In this document: positions 42,779 to 51,533 of the stretch, piece after piece
Layout of the letters: each line of letters starts with the position of its first letter
Numbering within the stretch: position 1 is the first letter of the stretch
Source: Flavobacterium ammoniigenes
Lineage (GTDB): Bacteria > Bacteroidota > Bacteroidia > Flavobacteriales > Flavobacteriaceae
Direction: 5' to 3'
Assembly (NCBI RefSeq): GCF_020886055.1
Contig: NZ_AP025184.1
Coordinates: 62,001 to 126,000 of the forward strand
DNA length: 64,000 bases
Translations under genes and position numbers: made by a program
Notes under the pieces: model-generated
The model's database searches: none
The model's input: only the letters and a program-made list of their open reading frames with translations
Told to the model about the DNA's origin: nothing

Positions 42779-42793
42779 TGGCACAATTTCTGA
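42779..42793 (+). promoter_or_regulatory. Sigma54-like promoter upstream of groESL
   Basis: TGGCACAATTTCTGA: the -24 half TGGCAC is perfect against TGGCACG-N4-TTGC, and the -12 half CTGA keeps T and G at the right spacing but has A for the usual C. It lies 44 bp before ATG 42838. A TGTCAGTCA stretch precedes it at 42762-42770. No TAnnTTTG box is visible between the secG terminator and groES. Confidence 0.4.
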
Positions 42794-42837
42794 AATAGCA
42801 GAAACATTCAAATACAATAATTTTAAAACATACAATC

Positions 42838-43113
42838 ATGGGATTAAACATTAAACCACTTTCAGACCGCGTTCTTATTGAACCAGTTGCTGCAGAAACT
42901 AAAACTGCATCAGGAATTTTTATTCCAGATACTGCTAAAGAAAAACCACAAAAAGGAACTGTTGTTGCTGTTGGTAACGGAACCAAAGATCACACGATGA
43001 CTGTGAAAATTGGCGACACTGTACTTTATGGGAAATATGCAGGTACCGAATTAAAATTAGAAGGAAAAGATTATTTAATCATGCGCGAAGACGACATTCT
43101 AGCAATTATCTAA
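42838..43113 (+). CDS. groES: Co-chaperonin GroES
   Basis: 91-residue Cpn10 that caps GroEL. Sequence [45 protein letters not shown] contains the mobile loop (KTASGIFIP) that docks on GroEL, and [26 protein letters not shown] is the standard C-terminus. The groEL gene follows after 33 bp, forming the usual bicistronic heat-shock operon. No CIRCE inverted repeat is seen upstream. Confidence 0.98.
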   Translation: MGLNIKPLSDRVLIEPVAAETKTASGIFIPDTAKEKPQKGTVVAVGNGTKDHTMTVKIGDTVLYGKYAGTELKLEGKDYLIMREDDILAII

Positions 43114-43134
43114 ATCAAGTAAACGAATCAATAA

Positions 43135-44772
<1,638 letters not shown>

Positions 44773-44791
44773 TTCAAACCACACATTAAAT

Positions 44792-44825
44792 AAAAAAATC
44801 CGAAGTTTTCACTTCGGATTTTTTG
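44792..44825. terminator. Bidirectional terminator between groEL and the DedA gene
   Basis: 14-bp perfect stem (44793-44806 with 44811-44824), loop TTTC, A-run on the left and T-run on the right. Confidence 0.92.
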
Positions 44826-44832
44826 TTTTGTA

Positions 44833-45510
44833 TTATGTATCCTGTGGTCGTTTTTTCAATAATTTCATGAAAACCGGAAGGGTCGAAATTAAAATAATCC
44901 CAATTACGATCATTTCAATATGCTCTTTCAAATCAATCCCATAATTTAAAAAAACACCGTATAAATAGTGTCCTGAAAAGACCAAAACGAACGACCATAA
45001 AAAAGAACTTAGCGTATTAAAGAACATGAATTTCTTTTTATCCATAGAAACGATTCCGGCAACTATGGGTGCAAAAGTTCTAAAGATGGGAAGGAATCGA
45101 GCATATATGATAGCCTTTCCTCCATATTTTTCAAAGAAATCTTTGGATTGTAACAAGTACTTTTTCTTAAACCAAAAAGAATCTTCTTTTTTGAACAAAT
45201 AATACCCACTTTTGGCACCAAACCAATACCCTACTGTGTTTCCAATAATTCCAGAAATAGCAATTAACAAGGCTAATAGGGTAACATTGATAAAATCATT
45301 ATCGATAACAATCACATTGGCAATTAAATCCCCACTATAAATACCTGATAAAAAAAGCAAACTATCCCCTGGAAGGAAAAAGCCTGCAAAAAGTCCTGTT
45401 TCGGCAAAAATGATAAACAAAACAATGTACAAACCCACTTGGAAACCGCCAATGGAGAGCGTAATATAAAACTCTGGATTTAGTAATTGAGTCCAATCAA
45501 AATTGTTCAT
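44833..45510 (-). CDS. DedA family membrane protein
   Basis: 225-residue inner-membrane protein of the DedA/SNARE-associated (VTT) family. ETGLFAGFFLPGDSLLFLSG is the signature re-entrant loop with its Glu and Pro-Gly-Asp, and the second loop KYGGKAIIYARFLPIFRTFAPIVAGIVSM has the conserved Arg residues. Four to five membrane helices are predicted. Members are implicated in phospholipid (undecaprenyl phosphate or PE) flipping and in proton-motive-force balance. It is a single gene convergent with groEL. Confidence 0.93.
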   Translation of the reverse strand: MNNFDWTQLLNPEFYITLSIGGFQVGLYIVLFIIFAETGLFAGFFLPGDSLLFLSGIYSGDLIANVIVIDNDFINVTLLALLIAISGIIGNTVGYWFGAKSGYYLFKKEDSFWFKKKYLLQSKDFFEKYGGKAIIYARFLPIFRTFAPIVAGIVSMDKKKFMFFNTLSSFLWSFVLVFSGHYLYGVFLNYGIDLKEHIEMIVIGIILISTLPVFMKLLKKRPQDT

Positions 45511-45607
45511 ACAGTTAGATTTAGTTGATATCTTGGGCGTGAAAGTAAGAATAATTTAGCGCACCCACAATTTTAGGTATTCGTTTTAGACTTAAATTAA
45601 CGATTGC

Positions 45608-45949
45608 TTAATTTCTTTCATAAAGACAACAATGGTGTAATTTTTCATAAACTGCGTCAGTAGCTTTTACCTCATCGGTATCATGACCCACCTTAGCAAT
45701 TGCCTTTTTTACGTCCAAAAGAGAACATTTTTCTTCGTTCAAAATGACATTCAGTTGATGGGTTTCAATATTCCAAACTACAGATTTTACCCCTTCAACT
45801 GAAAAAGCAGCTTTCTGAATTCGTTTTTGACATTGTTCGCAATTCCCATTCACCTCTGTAACGTATTTTGCATTTTTATTTTTTTTGACTTGTGCTTGAA
45901 CTGAAAATCCGATGAACATTAAAAGCACTACGGTAATATATTTTTTCAT
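45608..45949 (-). CDS. Secreted heavy-metal-associated (HMA) domain protein
   Basis: A 113-residue protein with signal peptide (about 1-20, ending VQAQ) and an HMA fold: TEVNGNCEQCQKRIQKAAFSVEGVKSVVWNIETHQLNVILNEEKCSLLDVKKAIAKVGHDT with the metal-binding CxxC (Cys37, Cys40). The C-terminus ends in a second thiol site HHCCLYE (Cys107/108). Copper(I) is the usual ligand of such domains. Being exported rather than cytoplasmic, it probably scavenges or passes copper in the periplasm. Third gene of a leftward set with the TonB receptor (52 bp) and the HYC_CC_PP gene. Confidence 0.9.
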   Translation of the reverse strand: MKKYITVVLLMFIGFSVQAQVKKNKNAKYVTEVNGNCEQCQKRIQKAAFSVEGVKSVVWNIETHQLNVILNEEKCSLLDVKKAIAKVGHDTDEVKATDAVYEKLHHCCLYERN

Positions 45950-46001
45950 GATTTCTATTGTATTAATTTAATATTGAATTTGATTTTTGTTATTGATTGT
46001 T

Positions 46002-48011
46002 TTATTTGATCTTAAATCGTAAGCCAGCATAATACATTTGACCAAAAATTGGCGCATATACCATCGAAGCATCAAAACTTGCCCCAAAAGGATTGGCAGC
46101 TCCAACAATTACTTTGGACTGAGTATAATTACCAATATTTTCTCCGCCAACATACACTTCAAATACTGATGAAAACACCCGAGTTATTTGAGTATTCATC
46201 AAAGAATAGGCTGGTGAAAAATCCGGCAATTGATCTGCAATAGGATTTGATTGCGTGTTGGGCAATTGCTGCTCTCCAATCCAATTGTAGGTGAAATCAA
46301 ACTTCCATTGCTTTGAACTTCCAAACGATGTAGTTTCATACTCCAGGTTGCCAAAAAATCGATTTTTAGCTTGGATGGGTTTTTGGAAAGTTCCCGACAG
46401 ATAATCAGTTTGTACTTCATATCGTTTGTAGGCAGAGCGTAATCGGAGGTTTTTGACTACTTCATAATTGAATTCAATTTGGAAGCTATTGGCAAATGAA
46501 TTGCCTTTTAGATTATAAAACAAAACTTGTTGCGGGCTTTGCATTACATCCACAACCACTTGATTTTGAAAGTCGGTACGATACCAATCTAATGTGATAT
46601 CAGCGTTTTTTCCCAATAAAGTAAAAGCCTGTGTGAAACTTCCGCCAAAATTCCAAGCTATTTCAGGATTCAAACCATACACTTTTCCATGGGTATCCAA
46701 AATAGAAAAAACTCTAGAACTTGCAAAAAGCGATTGATTTTCGGCAAAAATATTCGCAGCTCTTTTACCTCTTCCTGCTGAAAATCGAATAACCGCTTTC
46801 TCCCACGGATTGTATCTCAAGTGCAATCGAGGCGTTACAAAGGTTCCTAAGCGGTTATGATTGTCAATTCTACCTCCTAGAATGATACTAAAATTTTCAT
46901 CGTTATCATAGGTATACTCAAAAAAAGCACCGACAGATTGATCGGTTCTACTCCAATCATTAGCAAAAACTTGTTCGTGGTATTGATCCAAAGTAACGTT
47001 CAATCCTGTGGCAAATTTATTCATAGTGTTACTAATGATCGAATTAAAAATTAGATTCGAATAATAACTATTTTGCCTAATATTATAGTGTCTCAACCCA
47101 AAATACGATTCCTGATTGTGTGAGGTAAACGCATTTTGAAAACCAATACTTTGATACGGCAAATCTTTGAAAACATAACCCAATTTAGTGGCAATATCCA
47201 AACGTTCCGTATTAATTTCTGAACCCCAATAGTTGGTAGTTCCTTTATCAACAGTTGGATTGAAATGGTGCTGACCCGTTTGCTTTTCATCTTTCATGTA
47301 TCTGAAATTGATAAAACTCACCCAGCCTTTTTCGGCATCATAATACTGATAACGATTCAGAATATTGAATTGTTTTGCCAATGGATTATCCAAAAACCCA
47401 TCCTGGTTGTTGTCCATTTTTGCCGTGCGCGTATTGCCGTGCAAGAACAAACTACTACTCCATTTATCAGAAATAGGCCTGTTAAAATGTGTATTCAATT
47501 CAAACCTTGAATCGGTAGAACCGTAGGCATTCAAAAAAAACGGAATATCATTAATCGGTTTTATGAGTTCGGTATTGATTTGCCCCGAGATACTTTCGTA
47601 GCCATTAACTACACTCCCCGCTCCTTTAGTAATTTGAATACTTTCGACCCAAGTGCCAGGTGTAAATGATAATCCGTAAGCCTGAGAGGCGCCACGGACT
47701 GACGGGATATTCTCTTCTGTAATTACTAAGTACGGACTTGTCAAACCCAATAGTTTGATTTGTTTGGTTCCCGTTAAAGCATCTGAAAAATTCACATCAA
47801 TAGACGGATTGGTTTCAAAGCTTTCGGCCAAATTACAGCAAGCTGCTTTGAGCAATTCTTTACTTGTTACCAAAGTGGTGTTCCCTGTAACTGTAAACGA
47901 CTTTTGGAGCCCTTTACGTTTTGTGACTACTTTTACCTCATTTAATTTTTGTTGTCCAAAAACAAAATTTCCCAATAAAAGCAACACAAAAAATAAGTTT
48001 ATTTTTTGCAT
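46002..48011 (-). CDS. TonB-dependent receptor of the heavy-metal (probably copper) cluster
   Basis: A 669-residue outer-membrane transporter. Signal peptide about 1-19 (ending FGQ); no carboxypeptidase-like extension, unlike the receptor at 13058. The plug starts LNEVKVVTKRKGLQKSFTVTGN and includes an unusual AACCNLAESFETNPSIDVNFSDA with vicinal cysteines, then KQIKLLGLTSPYLVITEENIP...ITKGAGSVVNGYESISGQIN. The barrel ends MYYAGLRFKIK. Smaller receptors without an N-terminal extension and with this CC motif are often found next to HMA proteins. The gene context on both sides is metal-related, so a copper chelate is the leading guess for the substrate. Confidence 0.9.
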   Translation of the reverse strand: MQKINLFFVLLLLGNFVFGQQKLNEVKVVTKRKGLQKSFTVTGNTTLVTSKELLKAACCNLAESFETNPSIDVNFSDALTGTKQIKLLGLTSPYLVITEENIPSVRGASQAYGLSFTPGTWVESIQITKGAGSVVNGYESISGQINTELIKPINDIPFFLNAYGSTDSRFELNTHFNRPISDKWSSSLFLHGNTRTAKMDNNQDGFLDNPLAKQFNILNRYQYYDAEKGWVSFINFRYMKDEKQTGQHHFNPTVDKGTTNYWGSEINTERLDIATKLGYVFKDLPYQSIGFQNAFTSHNQESYFGLRHYNIRQNSYYSNLIFNSIISNTMNKFATGLNVTLDQYHEQVFANDWSRTDQSVGAFFEYTYDNDENFSIILGGRIDNHNRLGTFVTPRLHLRYNPWEKAVIRFSAGRGKRAANIFAENQSLFASSRVFSILDTHGKVYGLNPEIAWNFGGSFTQAFTLLGKNADITLDWYRTDFQNQVVVDVMQSPQQVLFYNLKGNSFANSFQIEFNYEVVKNLRLRSAYKRYEVQTDYLSGTFQKPIQAKNRFFGNLEYETTSFGSSKQWKFDFTYNWIGEQQLPNTQSNPIADQLPDFSPAYSLMNTQITRVFSSVFEVYVGGENIGNYTQSKVIVGAANPFGASFDASMVYAPIFGQMYYAGLRFKIK

Positions 48012-48081
48012 ATAAAACGATTTTAATGTTTGTAATAAGTAATTTGAGTCAGTAGCTGACTCGACTTATAAACCATTAAAA

Positions 48082-48486
48082 TCAGGCGTAGAAAAGGAAT
48101 TGATGAAACAACTTAAAGAGAGGAGGCGCATGAGCATCACAATAATAGGTTTCGGCAGATGTAGATACAAAAGTTGGCTGTTGAACAGTTGTAAGCTTTT
48201 TAAATTCAGGTATTAAATACAATTCAATAGGTTCGAAAGAAAACGCTTTTAGAGTAGCATTGTCTGTTTTCTTTTCAAAGTGAACCGTTTTGTTTTTACA
48301 ACAAGAGTCTTTTTCAATTACTTTTTTGGCACAACAACTCTTTTTAACAGTTGCTAAAGGGGCAATTGTTTGAACCGAAAAAGAAGCTACTTTGCCGCCA
48401 CAATAATGCATCGTAAAAGCAAAGCCAACATTGGAAACCAATATCATCAATGCTAAAAAAAATCCGATGCCCTTTTTACAATTCAT
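48082..48486 (-). CDS. HYC_CC_PP family envelope protein
   Basis: A 134-residue exported protein. The three family marks are visible: HYC (TMHYCGGKVASFSV), paired cysteines (KKSCCAKK and DSCCKNK) and PP (DAHAPPLFKLFHQFLF). A signal or anchor helix is at residues about 5-24. The cysteine/histidine density suggests metal binding; the family occurs beside copper-linked TonB receptors in Bacteroidota. It is the first gene of the leftward trio with the TonB receptor and HMA genes. The -7 box lies only 5 bp from its ATG, implying a very short or absent leader. Confidence 0.85.
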   Translation of the reverse strand: MNCKKGIGFFLALMILVSNVGFAFTMHYCGGKVASFSVQTIAPLATVKKSCCAKKVIEKDSCCKNKTVHFEKKTDNATLKAFSFEPIELYLIPEFKKLTTVQQPTFVSTSAETYYCDAHAPPLFKLFHQFLFYA

Positions 48487-48490
48487 GGTG

Positions 48491-48498
48491 CAAATTTA
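48491..48498 (-). promoter_or_regulatory. -7 box (TAAATTTG) of the metal cluster
   Basis: Exact TAnnTTTG on the minus strand, ending 5 bp from the ATG at 48486, so the transcript may be leaderless. Confidence 0.55.
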
Positions 48499-48567
48499 GG
48501 AAACAATTGTCCAGTACGAATTAAAATCGTGTTAAATTTGGCTTACAACCATTCTATTAGTTTCAAC

Positions 48568-48600
48568 TTGTGTCTTGTTAATCATAAATTAATACTTTTG
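48568..48600 (+). promoter_or_regulatory. Promoter of the GAF-domain gene
   Basis: TTG (48568-48570), 22-bp spacer, TACTTTTG (48593-48600), ending 15 bp before ATG 48616. It rules out the upstream in-frame codon at 48529 as the start. Confidence 0.6.
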
Positions 48601-48615
48601 TTAAAAATAATAACC

Positions 48616-49071
48616 ATGACATTTCTAGAACTACAACCGAAAATTACCTCCATAACAACAAACCAAACACTTTCGAGAGACGAAAAACTACAAGCTATTT
48701 GTCAATTTTTGAACGAAAATGTGGCTCATTATAACTGGGTGGGTTTTTATTTTGCCAATCATGAAAACAAAACGTTGCATTTGGGTCCTTATGTTGGTGC
48801 GCCCACTGACCATACTGAAATACCCTTTGGAAAAGGAATTTGTGGTCAAGTAGCCGAATCGAATGCTAACTTTGTGGTACCCGATGTAGCGGCCCAAGAT
48901 AATTATATTGCGTGTAGCTTTACCGTGAAATCAGAAATCGTAGTGCCTTTATTTGTAAACGGAATTAATATTGGCCAAATCGACATAGACAGTCATGTTT
49001 TAGACCCCTTTACAGAAGAAGATGAACGTTTCTTAGAGTTTGTGAATTCTGAAGTTGCTGAGTTGTTTTAA
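48616..49071 (+). CDS. GAF domain protein, free methionine-(R)-sulfoxide reductase-like
   Basis: A 151-residue single GAF domain closely similar to fRMsr, which reduces free methionine-R-sulfoxide. Shared blocks are NWVGFYFA, IPFGKGICGQVAE, FVVPDV, NYIACSFTVKSEIVVPL and GQIDIDSHVLDPFTEEDERFLE. Known fRMsr enzymes use a trio of cysteines. Here the two in GKGIC (Cys76) and YIAC (Cys100) are kept, but the third, which precedes IPxGKG in E. coli, is replaced (GAPTDHTEIP). Cys100 matches the catalytic cysteine, so activity with a different resolving thiol is possible but not assured. The start at 48616 agrees with the promoter; the longer frame is not credible. Confidence 0.88.
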   Translation: MTFLELQPKITSITTNQTLSRDEKLQAICQFLNENVAHYNWVGFYFANHENKTLHLGPYVGAPTDHTEIPFGKGICGQVAESNANFVVPDVAAQDNYIACSFTVKSEIVVPLFVNGINIGQIDIDSHVLDPFTEEDERFLEFVNSEVAELF

Positions 49072-49086
49072 TCTGATAACAGAAGT

Positions 49087-50058
49087 ATGAAATTACAAAT
49101 TACACTCTTCTTATTATTCCTTTACTCATGGATTGGCCATAGCCAAATTGGGCCTAATGATGATGCCATTTATTTAGATTCGTTAAACAACCTGGGGAAT
49201 GAAAAGAACTTTAAATTCATAAGGGTGGTAAAAGAGTACGCAGAAGACAAAGACCTTTATGATGTTTATTTTTACAGCCGATCGGGAAAACTTGTTCAGA
49301 GAGCGACTACTTCCAACAAGTTTTTTATGGCATTCGAAGGCCCTTATATATACTACTATGAGAATGGAAACAAACAAAAAATGGAAACCTATTCCGACAA
49401 AAGAGTCAATGGAAGGCAATTTGAGTGGTATGAAAATGGCAGTTTAAAATTGGAAACCGACGTCCAATATGACAAAAAAACCAAAAATTCATCGACCAAA
49501 ATTATTAATTATTGGAGTGCTAACAAGGAACAAAAAGTAATAAATGGTGAGGGAGAATATGAAGAAATCGAAACAATACCCAATTCAAATAGTGCAAAAT
49601 TTAGCGTCAAATCAAGTGGCAAAATAAAGAATTATGTTAAAGATGGGCTTTGGAAAGGGAAATCCGAAAAGCCTAGTTATACTTTTTATGAGCAATTTGA
49701 AAACGGAAAACTGGTATCTGGAAAACGAATTGATTCATTAGGAGTTGAAATCCAGTACATCGAAGTTTTGCAAAAGCCGAAACCCAAAAATGGAATTGCT
49801 GATTTTTACCGATTCGTAGGTGAAAATTATAACACCCCTGCGGTACAAGGTTTAAAGGGAGTAATTTATGCAACATTTGTAGTAGATAAAGAGGGCAAAG
49901 TGGCGGATGTGAAAATAATTCGAGATCTCGGTTATGGAACCGGTGCAGAAGCCATACGAGTGATTCAAAAATATGATCAATGGATTCCCGGGAGTTTTAA
50001 AGGAGAACCTGTAAGAGTCCAATATTCCTTACCCATTACCATTCAATCCAATTATTGA
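49087..50058 (+). CDS. Secreted YwqK-like repeat protein with TonB C-terminal domain (copy 1)
   Basis: A 323-residue exported protein: signal peptide about 1-19 (ending SHSQ), then MORN/YwqK-type repeats (YYYENGNKQKMETYSDKRVNGRQFEWYENGSLKLET, residues about 98-135; again YVKDGLWKGKSE near 185), then a C-terminal TonB-like domain (GVIYATFVVDKEGKVADVKIIRDLGYGTGAEAIRVIQKYDQWIPGSFKGEPVRVQYSLPITI). It lacks the N-terminal membrane anchor of true TonB, so it may be periplasmic and bind TonB boxes or other partners. Function unknown. It is followed after 19 bp by a paralogue of the same architecture. Confidence 0.82.
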   Translation: MKLQITLFLLFLYSWIGHSQIGPNDDAIYLDSLNNLGNEKNFKFIRVVKEYAEDKDLYDVYFYSRSGKLVQRATTSNKFFMAFEGPYIYYYENGNKQKMETYSDKRVNGRQFEWYENGSLKLETDVQYDKKTKNSSTKIINYWSANKEQKVINGEGEYEEIETIPNSNSAKFSVKSSGKIKNYVKDGLWKGKSEKPSYTFYEQFENGKLVSGKRIDSLGVEIQYIEVLQKPKPKNGIADFYRFVGENYNTPAVQGLKGVIYATFVVDKEGKVADVKIIRDLGYGTGAEAIRVIQKYDQWIPGSFKGEPVRVQYSLPITIQSNY

Positions 50059-50077
50059 TTAAATAATTTCAATCCAT

Positions 50078-51022
50078 ATGAAGAAACTATTCAGTGTCAT
50101 TTTATTTTTTATTTTCTGCTCAGGTTTTAGTCAAATCAATTCAAATGACCAAGTAGTTTATTTAGACTCCTTAAAAAGGATCGGGACATTAGACAATTAC
50201 CAGTATCTAAGAGTGGTTAAAGAATACCATCTGAAAAAAGATCGGTACGATGTTGCCGTTTACTATAAATCAGGTAAGATCCAAATGAGAGCTACTACAA
50301 CCAATAAAGACATCCTAAAATTAGAAGGTTCGGCCATCTATTTTTTTGAAAATGGAAATCGAAAAAAAATTGTAAACTACATAAATAACAAACCTATTGG
50401 AAAAGAATTTGAATGGTATGAAAACGGAAAAATAAAATCTGAAATAGAAAATTTGCAAGGCGATCAAGTCGGTTCTGAAATTACCAAAATAATTCAATAT
50501 TGGGATGAAAACAACATTCAGCATGTCGTTGACGGAGAAGGAGAATACACAGAAAAAGAAGAAAACTATAGTGCAATTTCCAAAGGGAGTGTTAAAAATA
50601 ATTTAAAAGAGGGTGTTTGGATTGGAAATTCTTCAAGATACAAAATTAACTTTACCGAAAAGTTTATAAACGGACGATTGATTTCAGGAAAAAGCATAGA
50701 TAGTTTAGGAAATGAAATTAATTATGATAAAATTATTGTAGAGCCTATACCCAAAAAAGGAATGCAACACTTTTACAACCATATTAGTAAATCCTTTAGA
50801 ATTCCCAACTATATCAATAACACTGTTCATGGAACTTTGTATTTTACATTTACAATTAAAAAAAATGGAGAAATTGGAGATATAAGTGTACTTAACAAAG
50901 ATGAATTTGGACTGAGCGAAATTGCTATTAAAATTATTAAAAATTACAAGGAATGGTCTATTGGTTATTTTCGAGGAATACCTATTGATCAATCATTTTA
51001 CTTGCCTATTACTTTAAAATAA
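50078..51022 (+). CDS. Secreted YwqK-like repeat protein with TonB C-terminal domain (copy 2)
   Basis: A 314-residue paralogue of the previous protein with the same order of parts: signal peptide (about 1-18, ending GFSQ), N-terminal block INSNDQVVYLDSLKRIGTLDNYQYLRVVKEYHLKKDRYDVAVYYKSGK, YwqK repeats (YFFENGNRKKIVNYINNKPIGKEFEWYENGKIKSE) and a TonB_C-like end (GTLYFTFTIKKNGEIGDISVLNKDEFG...LPITLK). The two clearly arose by tandem duplication and have since diverged. Copy 2 is visibly more A/T-rich and Lys/Asn/Ile-rich than copy 1. Co-transcription is likely from the 19-bp spacing. The function is unknown. Confidence 0.82.
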   Translation: MKKLFSVILFFIFCSGFSQINSNDQVVYLDSLKRIGTLDNYQYLRVVKEYHLKKDRYDVAVYYKSGKIQMRATTTNKDILKLEGSAIYFFENGNRKKIVNYINNKPIGKEFEWYENGKIKSEIENLQGDQVGSEITKIIQYWDENNIQHVVDGEGEYTEKEENYSAISKGSVKNNLKEGVWIGNSSRYKINFTEKFINGRLISGKSIDSLGNEINYDKIIVEPIPKKGMQHFYNHISKSFRIPNYINNTVHGTLYFTFTIKKNGEIGDISVLNKDEFGLSEIAIKIIKNYKEWSIGYFRGIPIDQSFYLPITLK

Positions 51023-51031
51023 TTTGTTGTT

Positions 51032-51065
51032 TTGATTTATTTATAAAAAATAAATAGTACTTTTG
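51032..51065 (+). promoter_or_regulatory. Promoter of rpsO
   Basis: TTG (51032-51034), 23-bp spacer, TACTTTTG (51058-51065). Confidence 0.55.
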
Positions 51066-51070
51066 CAGCC

Positions 51071-51091
51071 GTTACGCAATAGCTGTGTAAC
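51071..51091 (+). promoter_or_regulatory. Potential 5' hairpin in the rpsO leader
   Basis: GTTAC (51071-51075) pairs with GTAAC (51087-51091) at the very start of the predicted rpsO mRNA. S15 genes are often autoregulated through leader structures, but the pairing here is short. Confidence 0.3.
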
Positions 51092-51121
51092 ATACATAAT
51101 AATCATTTAAATAATATTGGA

Positions 51122-51391
51122 ATGTATTTAACTAAAGAAATTAAAGAAGAAATCTTCGCTAAACACGGAGGAAAAGCAGAAAACACTGGGTCTGCAGAAG
51201 GTCAAATCGCTTTATTCACACACAGAATTAGCCATTTAACTGAGCACTTGAAAAAAAATCGTCACGATTATAACACAGAGCGTTCACTAGTATTATTAGT
51301 AGGTAAAAGAAGAGCTTTGTTGGATTACTTGAAGAAAAAAGAAATCAACAGATATCGTGAAATTATCAAAGTATTGGGTATTAGAAAATAA
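51122..51391 (+). CDS. rpsO: 30S ribosomal protein S15
   Basis: 89-residue primary 16S rRNA-binding protein. KHGGKAENTGSAEGQIALFTHRISHLTEHLKKNRHDYNTERSLVLLVGKRRALLDYLKKKEINRYREIIKVLGIRK is the full S15 four-helix fold, with the conserved GSxExQI, H-x2-DYxxxR and LVgkRR segments. It precedes pnp, the order known from many bacteria, though a terminator separates the two here. Confidence 0.99.
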   Translation: MYLTKEIKEEIFAKHGGKAENTGSAEGQIALFTHRISHLTEHLKKNRHDYNTERSLVLLVGKRRALLDYLKKKEINRYREIIKVLGIRK

Positions 51392-51398
51392 TCAATAT

Positions 51399-51428
51399 AA
51401 AAAAGAGGTGCGAAAGTGCCTCTTTTTA
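51399..51428 (+). terminator. Terminator between rpsO and pnp
   Basis: Stem AAAAGAGG (51401-51408) with CCTCTTTT (51419-51426), 10-nt loop, then T-rich sequence. It may be leaky, allowing partial read-through to pnp. Confidence 0.8.
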
Positions 51429-51533
51429 TTTTTACAAACAACAAAAAAAGTTTGGTTTTTCATTGGGATTATAAACAACTACACACAACAACACAACTAG
51501 TTCCAAAGTTTTAATCAATTATTAAAAAAGTTT

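Noticed and set aside
51066..51091. Possible pseudoknot (CAGC/GCTG with GTTAC/GTAAC) in the rpsO leader, as in E. coli S15 control
   Set aside because: The CAGC arm lies right after the -7 box and is probably upstream of the transcription start, so only the GTTAC/GTAAC hairpin can form in the mRNA.
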